This document shows positions 42,710 to 50,915 of a stretch of 64,000 nt of DNA, piece by piece (the first letter of the stretch is position 1; the number at the start of each line of letters is the position of its first letter). The notes under the pieces were generated by a model. That model was not told where the DNA came from. It searched no databases and saw only the letters and a program-made list of their open reading frames with translations. Made by a program: the position numbers and the translations under genes. The stretch is from Roseibium hamelinense (lineage in GTDB: Bacteria > Pseudomonadota > Alphaproteobacteria > Rhizobiales > Stappiaceae): contig NZ_VLLF01000005.1 of NCBI RefSeq assembly GCF_007830545.1, forward strand, positions 1-64,000, read 5' to 3'.

Positions 42710-43891
42710 TTATCCTAGAAGGCTCGTGTCCTGATTGCGAACCACCAGCATGTTCGAAGTGTTTCCAAGAATCCGGTCGTTCGAAATCATCAATTGCGCA
42801 GAATGCGCGTCACGCAGATGCCGACCAAGACTAAAGGGCGTGGCGTTTTTGTAACCGGCAATCCCGCAAACCAGCATACAGTGGTTGATAATGGTCAGAA
42901 TGGTTTGAGACGTTCCGACCTTGATGTTGTTCATGGCAACGGAAAAGCTCATTGCATTCAAGGCATCCGAGTCGCCCTTGCAGTCTTCGAACTGCTTCAG
43001 ACCAGCCACAACGTTTGATTTTACCAGCTGCAGCAAACTGGACGCCTCCGCAAGACGCAGAGCGCCCGGCGGTGTTTGCCCAGGGTTCTTTTTTGCTGCC
43101 GCCTTTACAAAGCTTTGCCCACGGGCAACTGCGTTTGCAGCAATTCCGTACCAAAGCGCTCCCCATAAAAGGTGCGAAACGGCAAGCATTGATTGTGCGG
43201 CAATCTCGGCGAAAGGCCTAGGGAGGATCTGCTCTTTCGGCGCTTCAGCTTTAAATATGTAGCCATCCGAACAGGTTCCGCGCATGCCCAGCGTGTCCCA
43301 CACGGATGTCCGTTCAAGCGAGTATTGATTTTTCAGAAATACGGTTGCAACTTGGTCCGAGTGCGGCGCTTCCGGAGTGCGTCGGGACGTCACCATAATG
43401 GCGTCAGCATGGGCACCATAAGAAATCACGGTTGCGTCTTTCGTGAGCGCCGCAGTGTCTCCGTTTATCTTTATAGCGCAAATCGAATTGCGCAAATTGC
43501 CGCCAATACCCGCTTCGCTGGTTGCTGATGCGATCAAGAGCTGTTCGTCGCAGATCCGTTTTTGCAACGCTTCGTGCCAGATACTGCCGACAGCATAGTC
43601 CGCCAAACTCGCGATCTGTATTTGGTGCATTGCGTAGGTCATAGCCGTCGACGCACAGGCCTGACCAAGAATCGAGCATATCTCAGCAACTTCGGATAAG
43701 GAGGCTCCCTCACCGCCAAACTGCGGCCGGATTAAAATGCCCATAAGACGCTCGGCCTTGACTGCGTCCATACCTTCTGCCGGAAAACGTCCGTCACGAT
43801 CCACCGCATCTGCAAACTCTGCGGCAACTTTTGCGGCGCGACGGGCACGCTCGGCAAAAGAGAGGGCTGATACCGGACCTGCAACGTTCAT
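42710..43891 (-). CDS. Acyl-CoA-dehydrogenase-fold flavoprotein of the carrier-protein operon
   Basis: 393 aa with the ACAD fold: N-terminal helices (LMGILIRPQFGGEGASLSEVAEIC), a middle beta domain (ASATSEAGIGG, SVWDTLGMRGTCSDGY) and C-terminal helices with VCGIAGYKNATPFSLGRHLRDA. At the position of the usual catalytic Glu (the E of IYEGTSQ in medium-chain enzymes) I read LMISNDRILGNTS, so that Glu is not evident. It may be a dehydrogenase with another base, or a flavin monooxygenase-like member. Context suggests it acts on the aminoacyl thioester on the adjacent carrier protein, as prolyl-carrier dehydrogenases do. Confidence 0.8.
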   Translation of the reverse strand: MNVAGPVSALSFAERARRAAKVAAEFADAVDRDGRFPAEGMDAVKAERLMGILIRPQFGGEGASLSEVAEICSILGQACASTAMTYAMHQIQIASLADYAVGSIWHEALQKRICDEQLLIASATSEAGIGGNLRNSICAIKINGDTAALTKDATVISYGAHADAIMVTSRRTPEAPHSDQVATVFLKNQYSLERTSVWDTLGMRGTCSDGYIFKAEAPKEQILPRPFAEIAAQSMLAVSHLLWGALWYGIAANAVARGQSFVKAAAKKNPGQTPPGALRLAEASSLLQLVKSNVVAGLKQFEDCKGDSDALNAMSFSVAMNNIKVGTSQTILTIINHCMLVCGIAGYKNATPFSLGRHLRDAHSAQLMISNDRILGNTSNMLVVRNQDTSLLG

Positions 43892-43894
43892 GAT

Positions 43895-44146
43895 TTAAGC
43901 CACCTGAACATCTTCTGTGATTTCGGAAAGGGCGCCGTGGATAGCCGCAATGGATGCAAATGATTTGCGGTTGAGCAGATGCTCCGGAAACTCGACATCA
44001 AACTCTTCTTCCAATGCAAGCATCAATTGCACGGAGGCAAATGAGGAAAGACCCGCCTCGTAAAGATCGGAGTTATCTTCAAGTTCCTCAACCGTAACAG
44101 GGAGGCCACCGTGTTTTGATAACATCTCGCGAATAGTGGGAATCAT
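43895..44146 (-). CDS. Acyl/aminoacyl carrier protein
   Basis: 83 aa, the four-helix carrier-protein fold. The phosphopantetheine site is S35 in DLYEAGLSSFASVQLMLALE, followed by the usual acidic helix (EEEFDVEFPEHLL). First gene of the operon with the acyl-CoA-dehydrogenase-fold protein (3-base gap), amino acid ligase and DUF1839. The DSL motif is changed to SSF, common among dedicated carriers of aminoacyl ligases and distinct from fatty-acid AcpP. It needs a phosphopantetheinyl transferase encoded elsewhere. Confidence 0.9.
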   Translation of the reverse strand: MIPTIREMLSKHGGLPVTVEELEDNSDLYEAGLSSFASVQLMLALEEEFDVEFPEHLLNRKSFASIAAIHGALSEITEDVQVA

Positions 44147-44499
44147 GTAAAGGCGTCCTTTGTTGTTTGAGATACTTACTCAACTGCCAGCAAACGCAGC
44201 TCGTCTCCAATCTGTGGTGATTTTAAACAATATGACGAGAAATTTCTTGGTTAATTGTCAATTAAAGATAAAAAGCCGCATTACATGGTGAACAAAGACT
44301 TAAATTGACCTTGAGGTAGAATATTTCTCAATATATTTCAGAACTTTACGACTTGTCGACCCAATTCGTCTTGAAGAGACCGCAGGCCTATCACTCAAAA
44401 AGTGGCCTATCTTGACCCGGTATATTAACGAACGATTTACGTTGTTCGGGTCCCCCCGCGTCCGCAGCATGTAAATTGTTACGAGAAATGATGCACGGC
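44147..44499. other. AT-rich intergenic region upstream of the carrier-protein operon
   Basis: No supported gene. On the minus strand a perfect -35-like TTGACA (plus 44257-44262) lies inside TTAATTGACAATTAA, but no clear -10 at standard spacing follows, so a promoter is only suspected. The segment 44270-44340 is strikingly AT-rich compared with its flanks. Confidence 0.4.
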
Positions 44500-45291
44500 C
44501 TACCCCGCCGGGTAGGCGGCCAAATCGATGTGCCCAACACCGACTGTCAAGACACCGCGGTCGATTTCGGTCCGCCGGCGATCTCGCCAAACGTGTACAC
44601 GCTCCGGCTCTTGAAGTACTTCTGTTCCGACAGTCGTCCATCCAGCGATTAATTCTTTTAGAAAGGCACTGTCGGCCGCTCCGGCCGCCCAATCGGAGGT
44701 TTGTGTTACCACCTCGTATCCCGCGTCGCGGAATAAACGTTCAGCTACCTGCGGAGCATCAGGCCCTAAGGCAACACCAAAACCTTTGTCTGTTTTTTGA
44801 TGGAGGTTCATCGCCTTTGTAACGACAGCATCCATCGGATCTGGCGGTTCGCACCAAGCACGCCCATCATAGGTGAGACTTGCCAAAAACGGCTTTTTAC
44901 TCCCAACAACCGCACGCACCAGCTGTTCGAGGAACGCCTCTGTTACCAGATCGAGAAATGCCGATGTCGTGACACCAGAGACAGTGTCAAACGGCAGCTC
45001 ATTGAGCGAAGTTGCGAGATCAACATGTCGGATTTCGAGTTCATTCGTCTCTGAAAACCGGTTATGAGCAACGCCTAAAAGCGCCGGATCATTGTCGCAA
45101 AGGATCCAACCGCTTTCGGATGACACACGATCATTCATGGCAGCTACGGTGGACCCAGCACCACTTGCCAAATCAAGCAACGGTCCGGAACCCGCAAGTT
45201 GGCTCAAAAACACGTCTTCCACTTCGCGACTGCGCGCGACAATGTCCACGGGTTCTCGCAAAGCAAGCCACTCTGCAGAAAACCCGCTCAT
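44500..45291 (-). CDS. Class I SAM-dependent methyltransferase
   Basis: 263 aa from ATG 45289-45291, which overlaps the upstream GT4 stop by ATGA; the longer frame upstream lies inside that gene. SAM loop PLLDLASGAGSTVAAMND (about residues 36-53), acidic residue in WILCDNDPALL, post-loop FDTVSGVTTSAFLDLVTE. The substrate-side region (ASLTYDGRAWCEPPDP) is not one I can name. It is last of four coupled genes (dehydrogenase, pterin-synthase-like, GT4, methyltransferase), suggesting a late tailoring step on a glycosylated small molecule. Confidence 0.75.
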   Translation of the reverse strand: MSGFSAEWLALREPVDIVARSREVEDVFLSQLAGSGPLLDLASGAGSTVAAMNDRVSSESGWILCDNDPALLGVAHNRFSETNELEIRHVDLATSLNELPFDTVSGVTTSAFLDLVTEAFLEQLVRAVVGSKKPFLASLTYDGRAWCEPPDPMDAVVTKAMNLHQKTDKGFGVALGPDAPQVAERLFRDAGYEVVTQTSDWAAGAADSAFLKELIAGWTTVGTEVLQEPERVHVWRDRRRTEIDRGVLTVGVGHIDLAAYPAG

Positions 45292-46379
45292 GCGATTTCG
45301 TCCAAACAAACTCGGCTGACCACTTCGCCAAATCTTTTTGCAGCATTTTCCCAGGTCGGCAAGGCTGAAGAAGCCGCCCGGGCAAGACTTGCTTGACGTA
45401 CGCGAAACGTTTCGTTGTTGATCAACTGTTCCAGCGCATCGGATAGAAGGCAAACGTCCTCAACGCCGCAGTAGGTAGCCCCTTCAACACTCAAAGTATC
45501 GGGCACTGCGCCACCGCCGCTTCCGACAACTGGAAGTCCGTGTGCCAGTGCCTCGGTGTAAGCCATGCCGTACCCTTCATATCGGCTGGCAAGCACAAAC
45601 ACATCGGCTGAAGAGTAAAACGAGCCCAGCAGGCTCTCATCGACGGACCCGTGAAAGGTCACCCTATCGGACAGGCCAGTTTCTTCAAGCAGCCTTAACA
45701 GATCTGCATAATAAGCCTTATCGCGAGTGGTGTCGCCGACCACATCCAAATGCCAAGCTTTGTCAGAATGCTCCGTCAAGGCGGAAAATAGCAGATCGTA
45801 ACCTTTCCGCGGAACGATCGTCCCGACGCTTAGCAGCCGCACGACCTGGCAAGGTCTCTTGAGAGCAGGATCTGGCCGGTCTGTTCCAGGCTCAACGACT
45901 GAGATGCACTCCTTTGCGACTGCAAACAACGCTCCGACTTGTGCAGCAGTTGCCGAGCTTGTGACGATGACATGGGCGGCATGCCGCAAGGCTTCATTTT
46001 CTGAGGCCTTGAAGCTCTCGGCCTCTTTGGTGCCGAGACCATTTTCCTGGCAGAGTGGATGGTGAACGAGAGCAACAACCGATCGTCTTCTCGAAAGCGT
46101 CTCCACAGCAGCCGGAAGCACACCGTAGGCCAAGCCATCAACAACCAAAGCGGTGTCGAGTGGAACCGTGTTGAGAAGCGTGGCGGCAGCCTCTGCCGTT
46201 TCAATGGACGGGAACGGAAAGCCGTCGCCAAGTGGCAAGAGATCTACTTGCCACCCGGCCTGACGCAGCCCGGCAATGACCCGCCGGTCATATCCATACC
46301 CGCCGGTCGGAGTGTCGATATCGCCGGGGTAGGCGAATACGAGACGGTTTTGAACCGGATCAGCCAACGGGCGCCTCAT
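45288..46379 (-). CDS. Family 4 glycosyltransferase
   Basis: 363 aa from ATG 46377-46379 (MRRPLADPVQNRLVFAYPGD), overlapping the pterin-synthase-like gene by 20 bases. GT-B fold: N-terminal TGGYGYDRRVIAGLRQAGW, central LLSVGTIVPRKGYDLLFSAL, C-terminal E-x7-E (RYEGYGMAYTEALAHGLPVV). A clear GT4 enzyme whose acceptor is unknown. In this operon a pterin or related heterocycle is the natural guess, since pterin glycosides are known in other bacteria; no residue proves it. Confidence 0.82.
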   Translation of the reverse strand: MRRPLADPVQNRLVFAYPGDIDTPTGGYGYDRRVIAGLRQAGWQVDLLPLGDGFPFPSIETAEAAATLLNTVPLDTALVVDGLAYGVLPAAVETLSRRRSVVALVHHPLCQENGLGTKEAESFKASENEALRHAAHVIVTSSATAAQVGALFAVAKECISVVEPGTDRPDPALKRPCQVVRLLSVGTIVPRKGYDLLFSALTEHSDKAWHLDVVGDTTRDKAYYADLLRLLEETGLSDRVTFHGSVDESLLGSFYSSADVFVLASRYEGYGMAYTEALAHGLPVVGSGGGAVPDTLSVEGATYCGVEDVCLLSDALEQLINNETFRVRQASLARAASSALPTWENAAKRFGEVVSRVCLDEIA

Positions 46380-46761
46380 ACCAGGCGCGGGCCACGTGGG
46401 ACTCGGAAATCGTGATCCGGATTGCATCCAGCTCTGAACCCGCTCGGCCAAGCCGATCAGCCTTGGCCGCAGCCGCCAGATGATCATAAATGTGCTTTGT
46501 CAAAAATTCTGTTGTTGTGTTAATTCCCTTGAACTGGGGAAGTTCGTCCAGATTTTGGTAGTTCAATGGCCGCAACACCTCTTTCAATGCTTCATGCGCA
46601 CGGCCGATGTCGATCACAACTCCGTTGTTATCAAGCTCGCTTGCAAGAAACGCCGCATCGACGACGAACGTGGCGCCGTGCAGAGCCTGTGCAGGGCCGA
46701 ACAACTCGCCCTTGAAAGAGTGCGCGATCATGACGTGGTCTCTGACCTCAACAGCAAACAT
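46360..46761 (-). CDS. 6-pyruvoyltetrahydropterin synthase/QueD-like protein with altered active site
   Basis: 133 aa with the T-fold pattern of PTPS/QueD: an N-terminal strand with IAHSF, ALHGATFVVDAAF, GVVIDIGRAHEALK, LNYQNLDELPQFKGINTTTEFL and ISESHVARAWYE. QueD binds zinc through three His and uses a Cys. Here H14 and H28 are kept, but the third ligand position reads A30 (HGA in place of HGH) and the catalytic Cys position is Ala. It may bind metal differently, bind a pterin without the standard reaction, or be a divergent lyase. It sits between the zinc-type dehydrogenase and the GT4. Confidence 0.75.
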   Translation of the reverse strand: MFAVEVRDHVMIAHSFKGELFGPAQALHGATFVVDAAFLASELDNNGVVIDIGRAHEALKEVLRPLNYQNLDELPQFKGINTTTEFLTKHIYDHLAAAAKADRLGRAGSELDAIRITISESHVARAWYEAPVG

Positions 46762-46782
46762 ATAAACTTCCTCGTTTTCCAG

Positions 46783-47796
46783 CTACTCATCAGAAGCGGG
46801 ATAATCCACGACAGCGGCGATGACATCCGCATTGGCATCAAGAATGTGTGGCAGACGGGATGGCAGCTCAATAAAATCAACGTGATGCGTAACCAGGCAG
46901 TCGAGGCGAGCATCGTCAAGCAGTTCCATCGCCTTGGCAAGGCGCCTAGAAAAACTCCACCGGGCCTGCCGGTCTGAGCGAATAGATCCAACCTGGCTTG
47001 ACTTCAGAATAAGCCGCCGGCTGTGAAAGTCTTGGCCAAGCTGAACATCCACCTTCTCAACGCCATACCAGCTCATTTCAATGATTTTCGCCTCGGTTCC
47101 CGCTATCTTGAAAGCAGTTTCGAGCCCGCCCGCATTTGCACTTGTATGGAATACCAAATCCTGCTCCTTGGGAGCTTCCGTTGGCATCGCGAAGCGCAGG
47201 CCCAGCTTATGTGCCACCGTTCGTCGTCCGGGATTGACGTCTACAACAGTAACCTCCGTTCCTGGCATTTGCCCGCATAAATAAGCGGTTAGTAGCCCAA
47301 CCAGACCGCCACCAACCACGCAGATGTGATCGCCTGGTGAAGGCATTGCGTCCCATAAAGCGTTAAGTGCTGTTTCCATGTTTGCTGCAAGGGCAGCGCG
47401 GTCGGAGGGAACGTTCTGAGGTATCTTGACCAACTTGTCAGGCTCAGCCACAAAAACGGTCTGGTGTGGAAAGAGGCCGAATACCCGTGCGCCAATAAGA
47501 CTGATTGGGCCCGCCTCGACCTTTCCAACAGCAGCATATCCGTATTTTACAGGAAATGGGAAAGCGCCTTCCTGATTTGGCGCCCGCATCCGCTCCCATT
47601 CACTCTCGGGAACTTTACCATGAAAAATAAGGCGCTCAGTACCGCGGCTGATGGCGCTGTGCAGCGCGCGAACCACAGCCACACGGTCGCCAACATTCGG
47701 GACAGGCTCCGATTTAATCTCCAATTTTCCGGGAGATACGTACCACAATGCGTCCAACGCATTCTGCGCAGCGCCAGTTTGCTCAAATTCAGTCAC
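46783..47796 (-). CDS. Zinc-type medium-chain alcohol dehydrogenase family protein
   Basis: 337 aa from GTG 47794-47796; the open frame continues upstream into the divergent promoter region but lacks family sequence. MDR fold: the N-terminal GroES-like domain (RALHSAISRGTERLIFHGKVPE, FPFPVKYGYAAVGKV) and Rossmann domain HICVVGGGLVGLLTAYLCG. The usual Cys/His zinc ligands of alcohol dehydrogenases are largely absent (SRGTE where CGTD would be), as in threonine-dehydrogenase-like or bacteriochlorophyllide-type oxidoreductases. First gene of the operon; it lies 21 bases upstream of the pterin-synthase-like gene. Confidence 0.78.
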   Translation of the reverse strand: MTEFEQTGAAQNALDALWYVSPGKLEIKSEPVPNVGDRVAVVRALHSAISRGTERLIFHGKVPESEWERMRAPNQEGAFPFPVKYGYAAVGKVEAGPISLIGARVFGLFPHQTVFVAEPDKLVKIPQNVPSDRAALAANMETALNALWDAMPSPGDHICVVGGGLVGLLTAYLCGQMPGTEVTVVDVNPGRRTVAHKLGLRFAMPTEAPKEQDLVFHTSANAGGLETAFKIAGTEAKIIEMSWYGVEKVDVQLGQDFHSRRLILKSSQVGSIRSDRQARWSFSRRLAKAMELLDDARLDCLVTHHVDFIELPSRLPHILDANADVIAAVVDYPASDE

Positions 47797-47816
47797 ACGC
47801 TTGCCCAACCTATAAA

Positions 47817-47839
47817 CTACGTCAGCTTTTCTGACGTAG
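47817..47839. promoter_or_regulatory. Perfect 9-bp inverted repeat between divergent genes (candidate operator)
   Basis: CTACGTCAG (47817-47825), a CTTTT spacer, CTGACGTAG (47831-47839). It sits 20 bases upstream of the dehydrogenase GTG and 54 bases upstream of the preferred opgH ATG, in a gap of under 100 bases between divergent starts. Symmetry and placement fit a dimeric regulator controlling both directions. Confidence 0.6.
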
Positions 47840-47893
47840 ATGAGGTTGGCAATAGACAAAATTTTCGAAATCGACCATTTGAAAGTCACAAAT

Positions 47894-49747
47894 ATGCGTG
47901 AGAACTCTGCTCAGCTCCTACCAAAGGTCGGCGCACTTTCAAAGCCGCTTACTCGCATTTCGGACCGCGTTATGTATTTCAGACGTCTTGTTTTTGGTTG
48001 CCTCGTGCTGATCAGTTTTGTGGCCCTTGCGGCATTGATGGCTTTCACGCTGTCCCCCGGCGGGTTCGGCATTATGGACATTTTGCTGTGGTCGAGTTTT
48101 GTCGTAACTCTGCCGTGGACAATCATCGGGTTTTGGAACGCTGTCATTGGGCTTTCGGTTATGCGGTTTTCGAGAGATCCCGCCCAAAACGTATGCCCAA
48201 TTGACGCCGGCAACTTTGGCGCGCCATTGCAAACGCGCACGGCCATACTGTCGTGCATCCGGAACGAGGATGTCGAGCAACTGGAAAAAAACCTCTCCGC
48301 GATATTGTTTGACCTTTTCAAAAGCGGAGAAGCACCGGCGTTTACCCTCTATGTTCTGAGCGACAGTTCCGACGATGTCATCGCTGCCCACGAGCGCCTC
48401 ATGTGCGAACGACTGTCCAAAACCTGGGGCAGCCATGTGCCGGTGACGTATCGGCGCCGTAATAGCAATACGGGCTTCAAAGCAGGCAACATCGCAGATT
48501 TTTGCGAACGCTGGGGGGATCAGCATGATTTCGCCCTGGTGCTTGATGCGGACAGTTTCATGACCGCGGACGCGATATTGGCATTGGTCCGCCGTATGGA
48601 AACCAACCCAAAACTGGGAATTCTGCAAAGCTTAGCGGTCGGCCTGCCAACCGCCAGCGCGTTCGCCCGCGTGTTCCAATTCGGCATGCGTCTTGGTATG
48701 CGCTCCTACACAATTGGCAGCGCTTGGTGGCAAGGGGATTGTGGCCCCTACTGGGGGCACAATGCCGTGCTGCGCCTGGCTCCCTTCAAAAAATATTGCA
48801 AGCTTCCGGATCTGCCTGGGACTGGCCCCCTGTCGGGGTGCATACTATCGCACGATCAAGTTGAAGCTGTCCTGATGAGGCGTGCCGGCTACGAAGTCCG
48901 GGTTTTGCCGCAAGAAGGCGGAAGCTACGAAGAAAATCCGCCGCACATCCTTGAGTTTATCCGCCGCGATTTGCGCTGGTGCCAAGGTAATTTGCAGTAC
49001 CGTAGACTGTTGACCATGCCTGGCTTAAAACCCATTAGCCGGCTTCAGCTTGGCCTCGCCATGCTAATGTTCATGGGTTCTCCTGCGTGGCTGTGCTTCA
49101 TGATATGTGCAGCGACGATCGGATACACCGTGAATGGTTATGCGCCATTTAGGGCAGACACCGGCCAGCTTCTGTTTTTCACCATCCTAACTATGGTATT
49201 CGCCCCGAAAATCGCAACGGTCATCGACATCCTGTTCAGACCGGCGCTCCGCCGCTCGTTCGGCGGTGGTATGCGGCTCGTGCTGAGCACGGCAAGCGAA
49301 ATCATTTACTCCGCCATTCTCGCTCCGATGATGGCGATTGCGCATTCACTATTCATGGCCGGTTTGGCTCTTGGTAAGACGATCGGCTGGGGAGCACAAG
49401 CACGAGGCGTCGCGCGCTTGCCACTCTCATTGGCTGCCCGGAAGCTCTGGCCGCAAACACTCTTCGGTGTAGCGGGCACTTTGTGGATCACGACCCAACC
49501 CTTGGCCATCGTTTGGCCGGCGCTCCCAATCGCAATTGGTCCACTTTTAGCAATCCCGCTTGCTGTACTGCTGTCTTCGAAAACCGCCGGCAATATTGCT
49601 TTCGGATCGACGCTTTGGCGGATACCGGAGGAGACCGATACGCCTCAGGAGCTATTGATGCTCGACCTGCCCGTTTTCGCGCGACGGAAAACGCCGGAAC
49701 CGAACACGCAGGCTGACAGCCAAAGCGTTCCGGTGGAGGCAGCATAG
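47894..49747 (+). CDS. opgH: Periplasmic glucan glucosyltransferase OpgH/MdoH
   Basis: About 617 aa. A GT2 membrane enzyme that polymerises UDP-glucose to the osmoregulated periplasmic glucan backbone. TM pair near the N-terminus (FGCLVLISFVALAALMAF and a following segment), a cytoplasmic GT-A domain with ILSCIRNEDVEQ, FALVLDADSFMTADAI and the RRDLRWCQGNLQYRR signature, then several C-terminal TM helices. ATG 47894 is preferred over 47840, which falls at the edge of the inverted repeat. No opgG partner follows; the gene runs to a hairpin shared with ptsN. Confidence 0.88.
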   Translation: MRENSAQLLPKVGALSKPLTRISDRVMYFRRLVFGCLVLISFVALAALMAFTLSPGGFGIMDILLWSSFVVTLPWTIIGFWNAVIGLSVMRFSRDPAQNVCPIDAGNFGAPLQTRTAILSCIRNEDVEQLEKNLSAILFDLFKSGEAPAFTLYVLSDSSDDVIAAHERLMCERLSKTWGSHVPVTYRRRNSNTGFKAGNIADFCERWGDQHDFALVLDADSFMTADAILALVRRMETNPKLGILQSLAVGLPTASAFARVFQFGMRLGMRSYTIGSAWWQGDCGPYWGHNAVLRLAPFKKYCKLPDLPGTGPLSGCILSHDQVEAVLMRRAGYEVRVLPQEGGSYEENPPHILEFIRRDLRWCQGNLQYRRLLTMPGLKPISRLQLGLAMLMFMGSPAWLCFMICAATIGYTVNGYAPFRADTGQLLFFTILTMVFAPKIATVIDILFRPALRRSFGGGMRLVLSTASEIIYSAILAPMMAIAHSLFMAGLALGKTIGWGAQARGVARLPLSLAARKLWPQTLFGVAGTLWITTQPLAIVWPALPIAIGPLLAIPLAVLLSSKTAGNIAFGSTLWRIPEETDTPQELLMLDLPVFARRKTPEPNTQADSQSVPVEAA

Positions 49748-49772
49748 AAAACCGGCGCTCAGTGACGCCGGT
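49748..49772 (-). terminator. Rho-independent terminator for ptsN
   Basis: On the minus strand ACCGGCG and CGCCGGT arms (plus 49751-49772) with a short loop are followed by TTTTCT. It lies between the ends of opgH and ptsN. On the plus strand no T-run follows. Confidence 0.7.
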
Positions 49773-49797
49773 AAATGACTGGATATCGTCGTGGGAG

Positions 49798-50265
49798 TTA
49801 AGCGGCGTTTGAAGACGCCAGCGGGCTTGTCAGGAACTGGTAGATGTCTTGAGCATCGCCCGCGGCCCGAATACCGGCTGTCACCGATGGATCTCGAAGT
49901 TGGCGAGCAATGCGCGCAAGTGCTTTCAAATGATCCGCACCAGCTCCCTCGGGCGCTAGCAACAAAAAAACAAGATCGACCGGCTCGTCATCCAACGCAT
50001 CAAAGTCGACCGGTTGCTCGAGCCTTGCAAACAGGCCCACCAATCGATCGAGACGCGTAAGTTTGCCATGCGGAATAGCCACCCCATGGCCCACTCCCGT
50101 AGAGCCCAAGCGTTCACGCTGAAGCAGCGTGTCGAAGATCTCCCGTTCAGAGAGGCCCGTGATTTCTGAAGCCTTGGCAGCAAGCTCTTGAATTGCCTGC
50201 TTTTTGCTCTTTACTCTCAGCCCGGCAAAAACCGCATTGCTTTTGAGAAGATCGCCTAGATCCAT
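49798..50265 (-). CDS. ptsN: Nitrogen-related PTS EIIA protein PtsN
   Basis: 155 aa from ATG 50263-50265 (MDLGDLLKSNAVF), the usual PtsN start and length; an earlier ATG adds 13 residues. The phospho-acceptor His is in GHGVAIPHGKLTRLDR. The end LKALARIARQLRD is typical. It receives phosphate from PtsP/PtsO and regulates potassium, nitrogen and envelope functions through protein contacts. Order rpoN-hpf-ptsN is the canonical cluster. Confidence 0.93.
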   Translation of the reverse strand: MDLGDLLKSNAVFAGLRVKSKKQAIQELAAKASEITGLSEREIFDTLLQRERLGSTGVGHGVAIPHGKLTRLDRLVGLFARLEQPVDFDALDDEPVDLVFLLLAPEGAGADHLKALARIARQLRDPSVTAGIRAAGDAQDIYQFLTSPLASSNAA

Positions 50266-50327
50266 TTTGTTGCCTACGACCACCGTGTGGGGGCCAGTCT
50301 GCACCCACAGACTGGCCGGTTGTGTTT

Positions 50328-50915
50328 TTATTGCGCAGCCGTTCCGGCTACCAATGCTGGGTCAATCCAGCCAATATTTCCGTCGGGGCGGCGATAAACA
50401 ACGTTTACACCACCATTTGCCGCATTCTTGAACATGACGACAGGAGCCTCTGTGAGGTCGAGCTCCATAACTGCCATACCGACCGTCATTGTTTTGACCT
50501 TTGACTGGGTTTCGGCGATGACAAGCGGATTGAAATCCGCAGGCACCTCTTCCTCGTCGTCTGGCGAGGCCAAAACATAGGATGCGGCCTCAAAAACCTC
50601 CTTGCCGGCGCCGTTGTGGGCATGGTGGTCTTTCAATTTTCTCTTATACCGCCGCAACCTTTTATCGATCTTGTCGGCAGCAAGATCAAAGCTTGCCCGC
50701 GGGTCCTGGTCCTGTGCGGACACCTGTAATACGACTCCTGTATCCAGGTGCAGTGTGCATTCCGACTTGAAGCCCGTACCTTCTCGACTGAGCGTGACGT
50801 GACCGTTAAAGCCGCCCGCAAAGTATTTGGACAGAGCATCTTCAATTCGGTCAGTCACGTGGATGCGCAGTGCGTCACCGACGTCGACGTTCTTTCCCGA
50901 AATTCGCAATGCCAT
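50328..50915 (-). CDS. hpf: Long-form ribosome hibernation promoting factor
   Basis: 195 aa. The N-terminal S30AE domain (ALRISGKNVDVGDALRIHVTDRIEDAL; DKIDKRLRRYKRKLKDHH) binds the 30S A/P-site region; the C-terminal dimerisation domain (KTMTVGMAVMELDLTEAPVVMF, NVVYRRPDGNIGWIDP) drives 100S formation. An AGAGG ribosome binding site precedes the ATG. Sits between rpoN and ptsN. Confidence 0.92.
   Translation of the reverse strand: MALRISGKNVDVGDALRIHVTDRIEDALSKYFAGGFNGHVTLSREGTGFKSECTLHLDTGVVLQVSAQDQDPRASFDLAADKIDKRLRRYKRKLKDHHAHNGAGKEVFEAASYVLASPDDEEEVPADFNPLVIAETQSKVKTMTVGMAVMELDLTEAPVVMFKNAANGGVNVVYRRPDGNIGWIDPALVAGTAAQ

Noticed and set aside
44499-44516. 7-bp inverted repeat CCTACCC/GGGTAGG as a terminator
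   Set aside because: It lies within the last codons of the methyltransferase gene and has no T-run after it.
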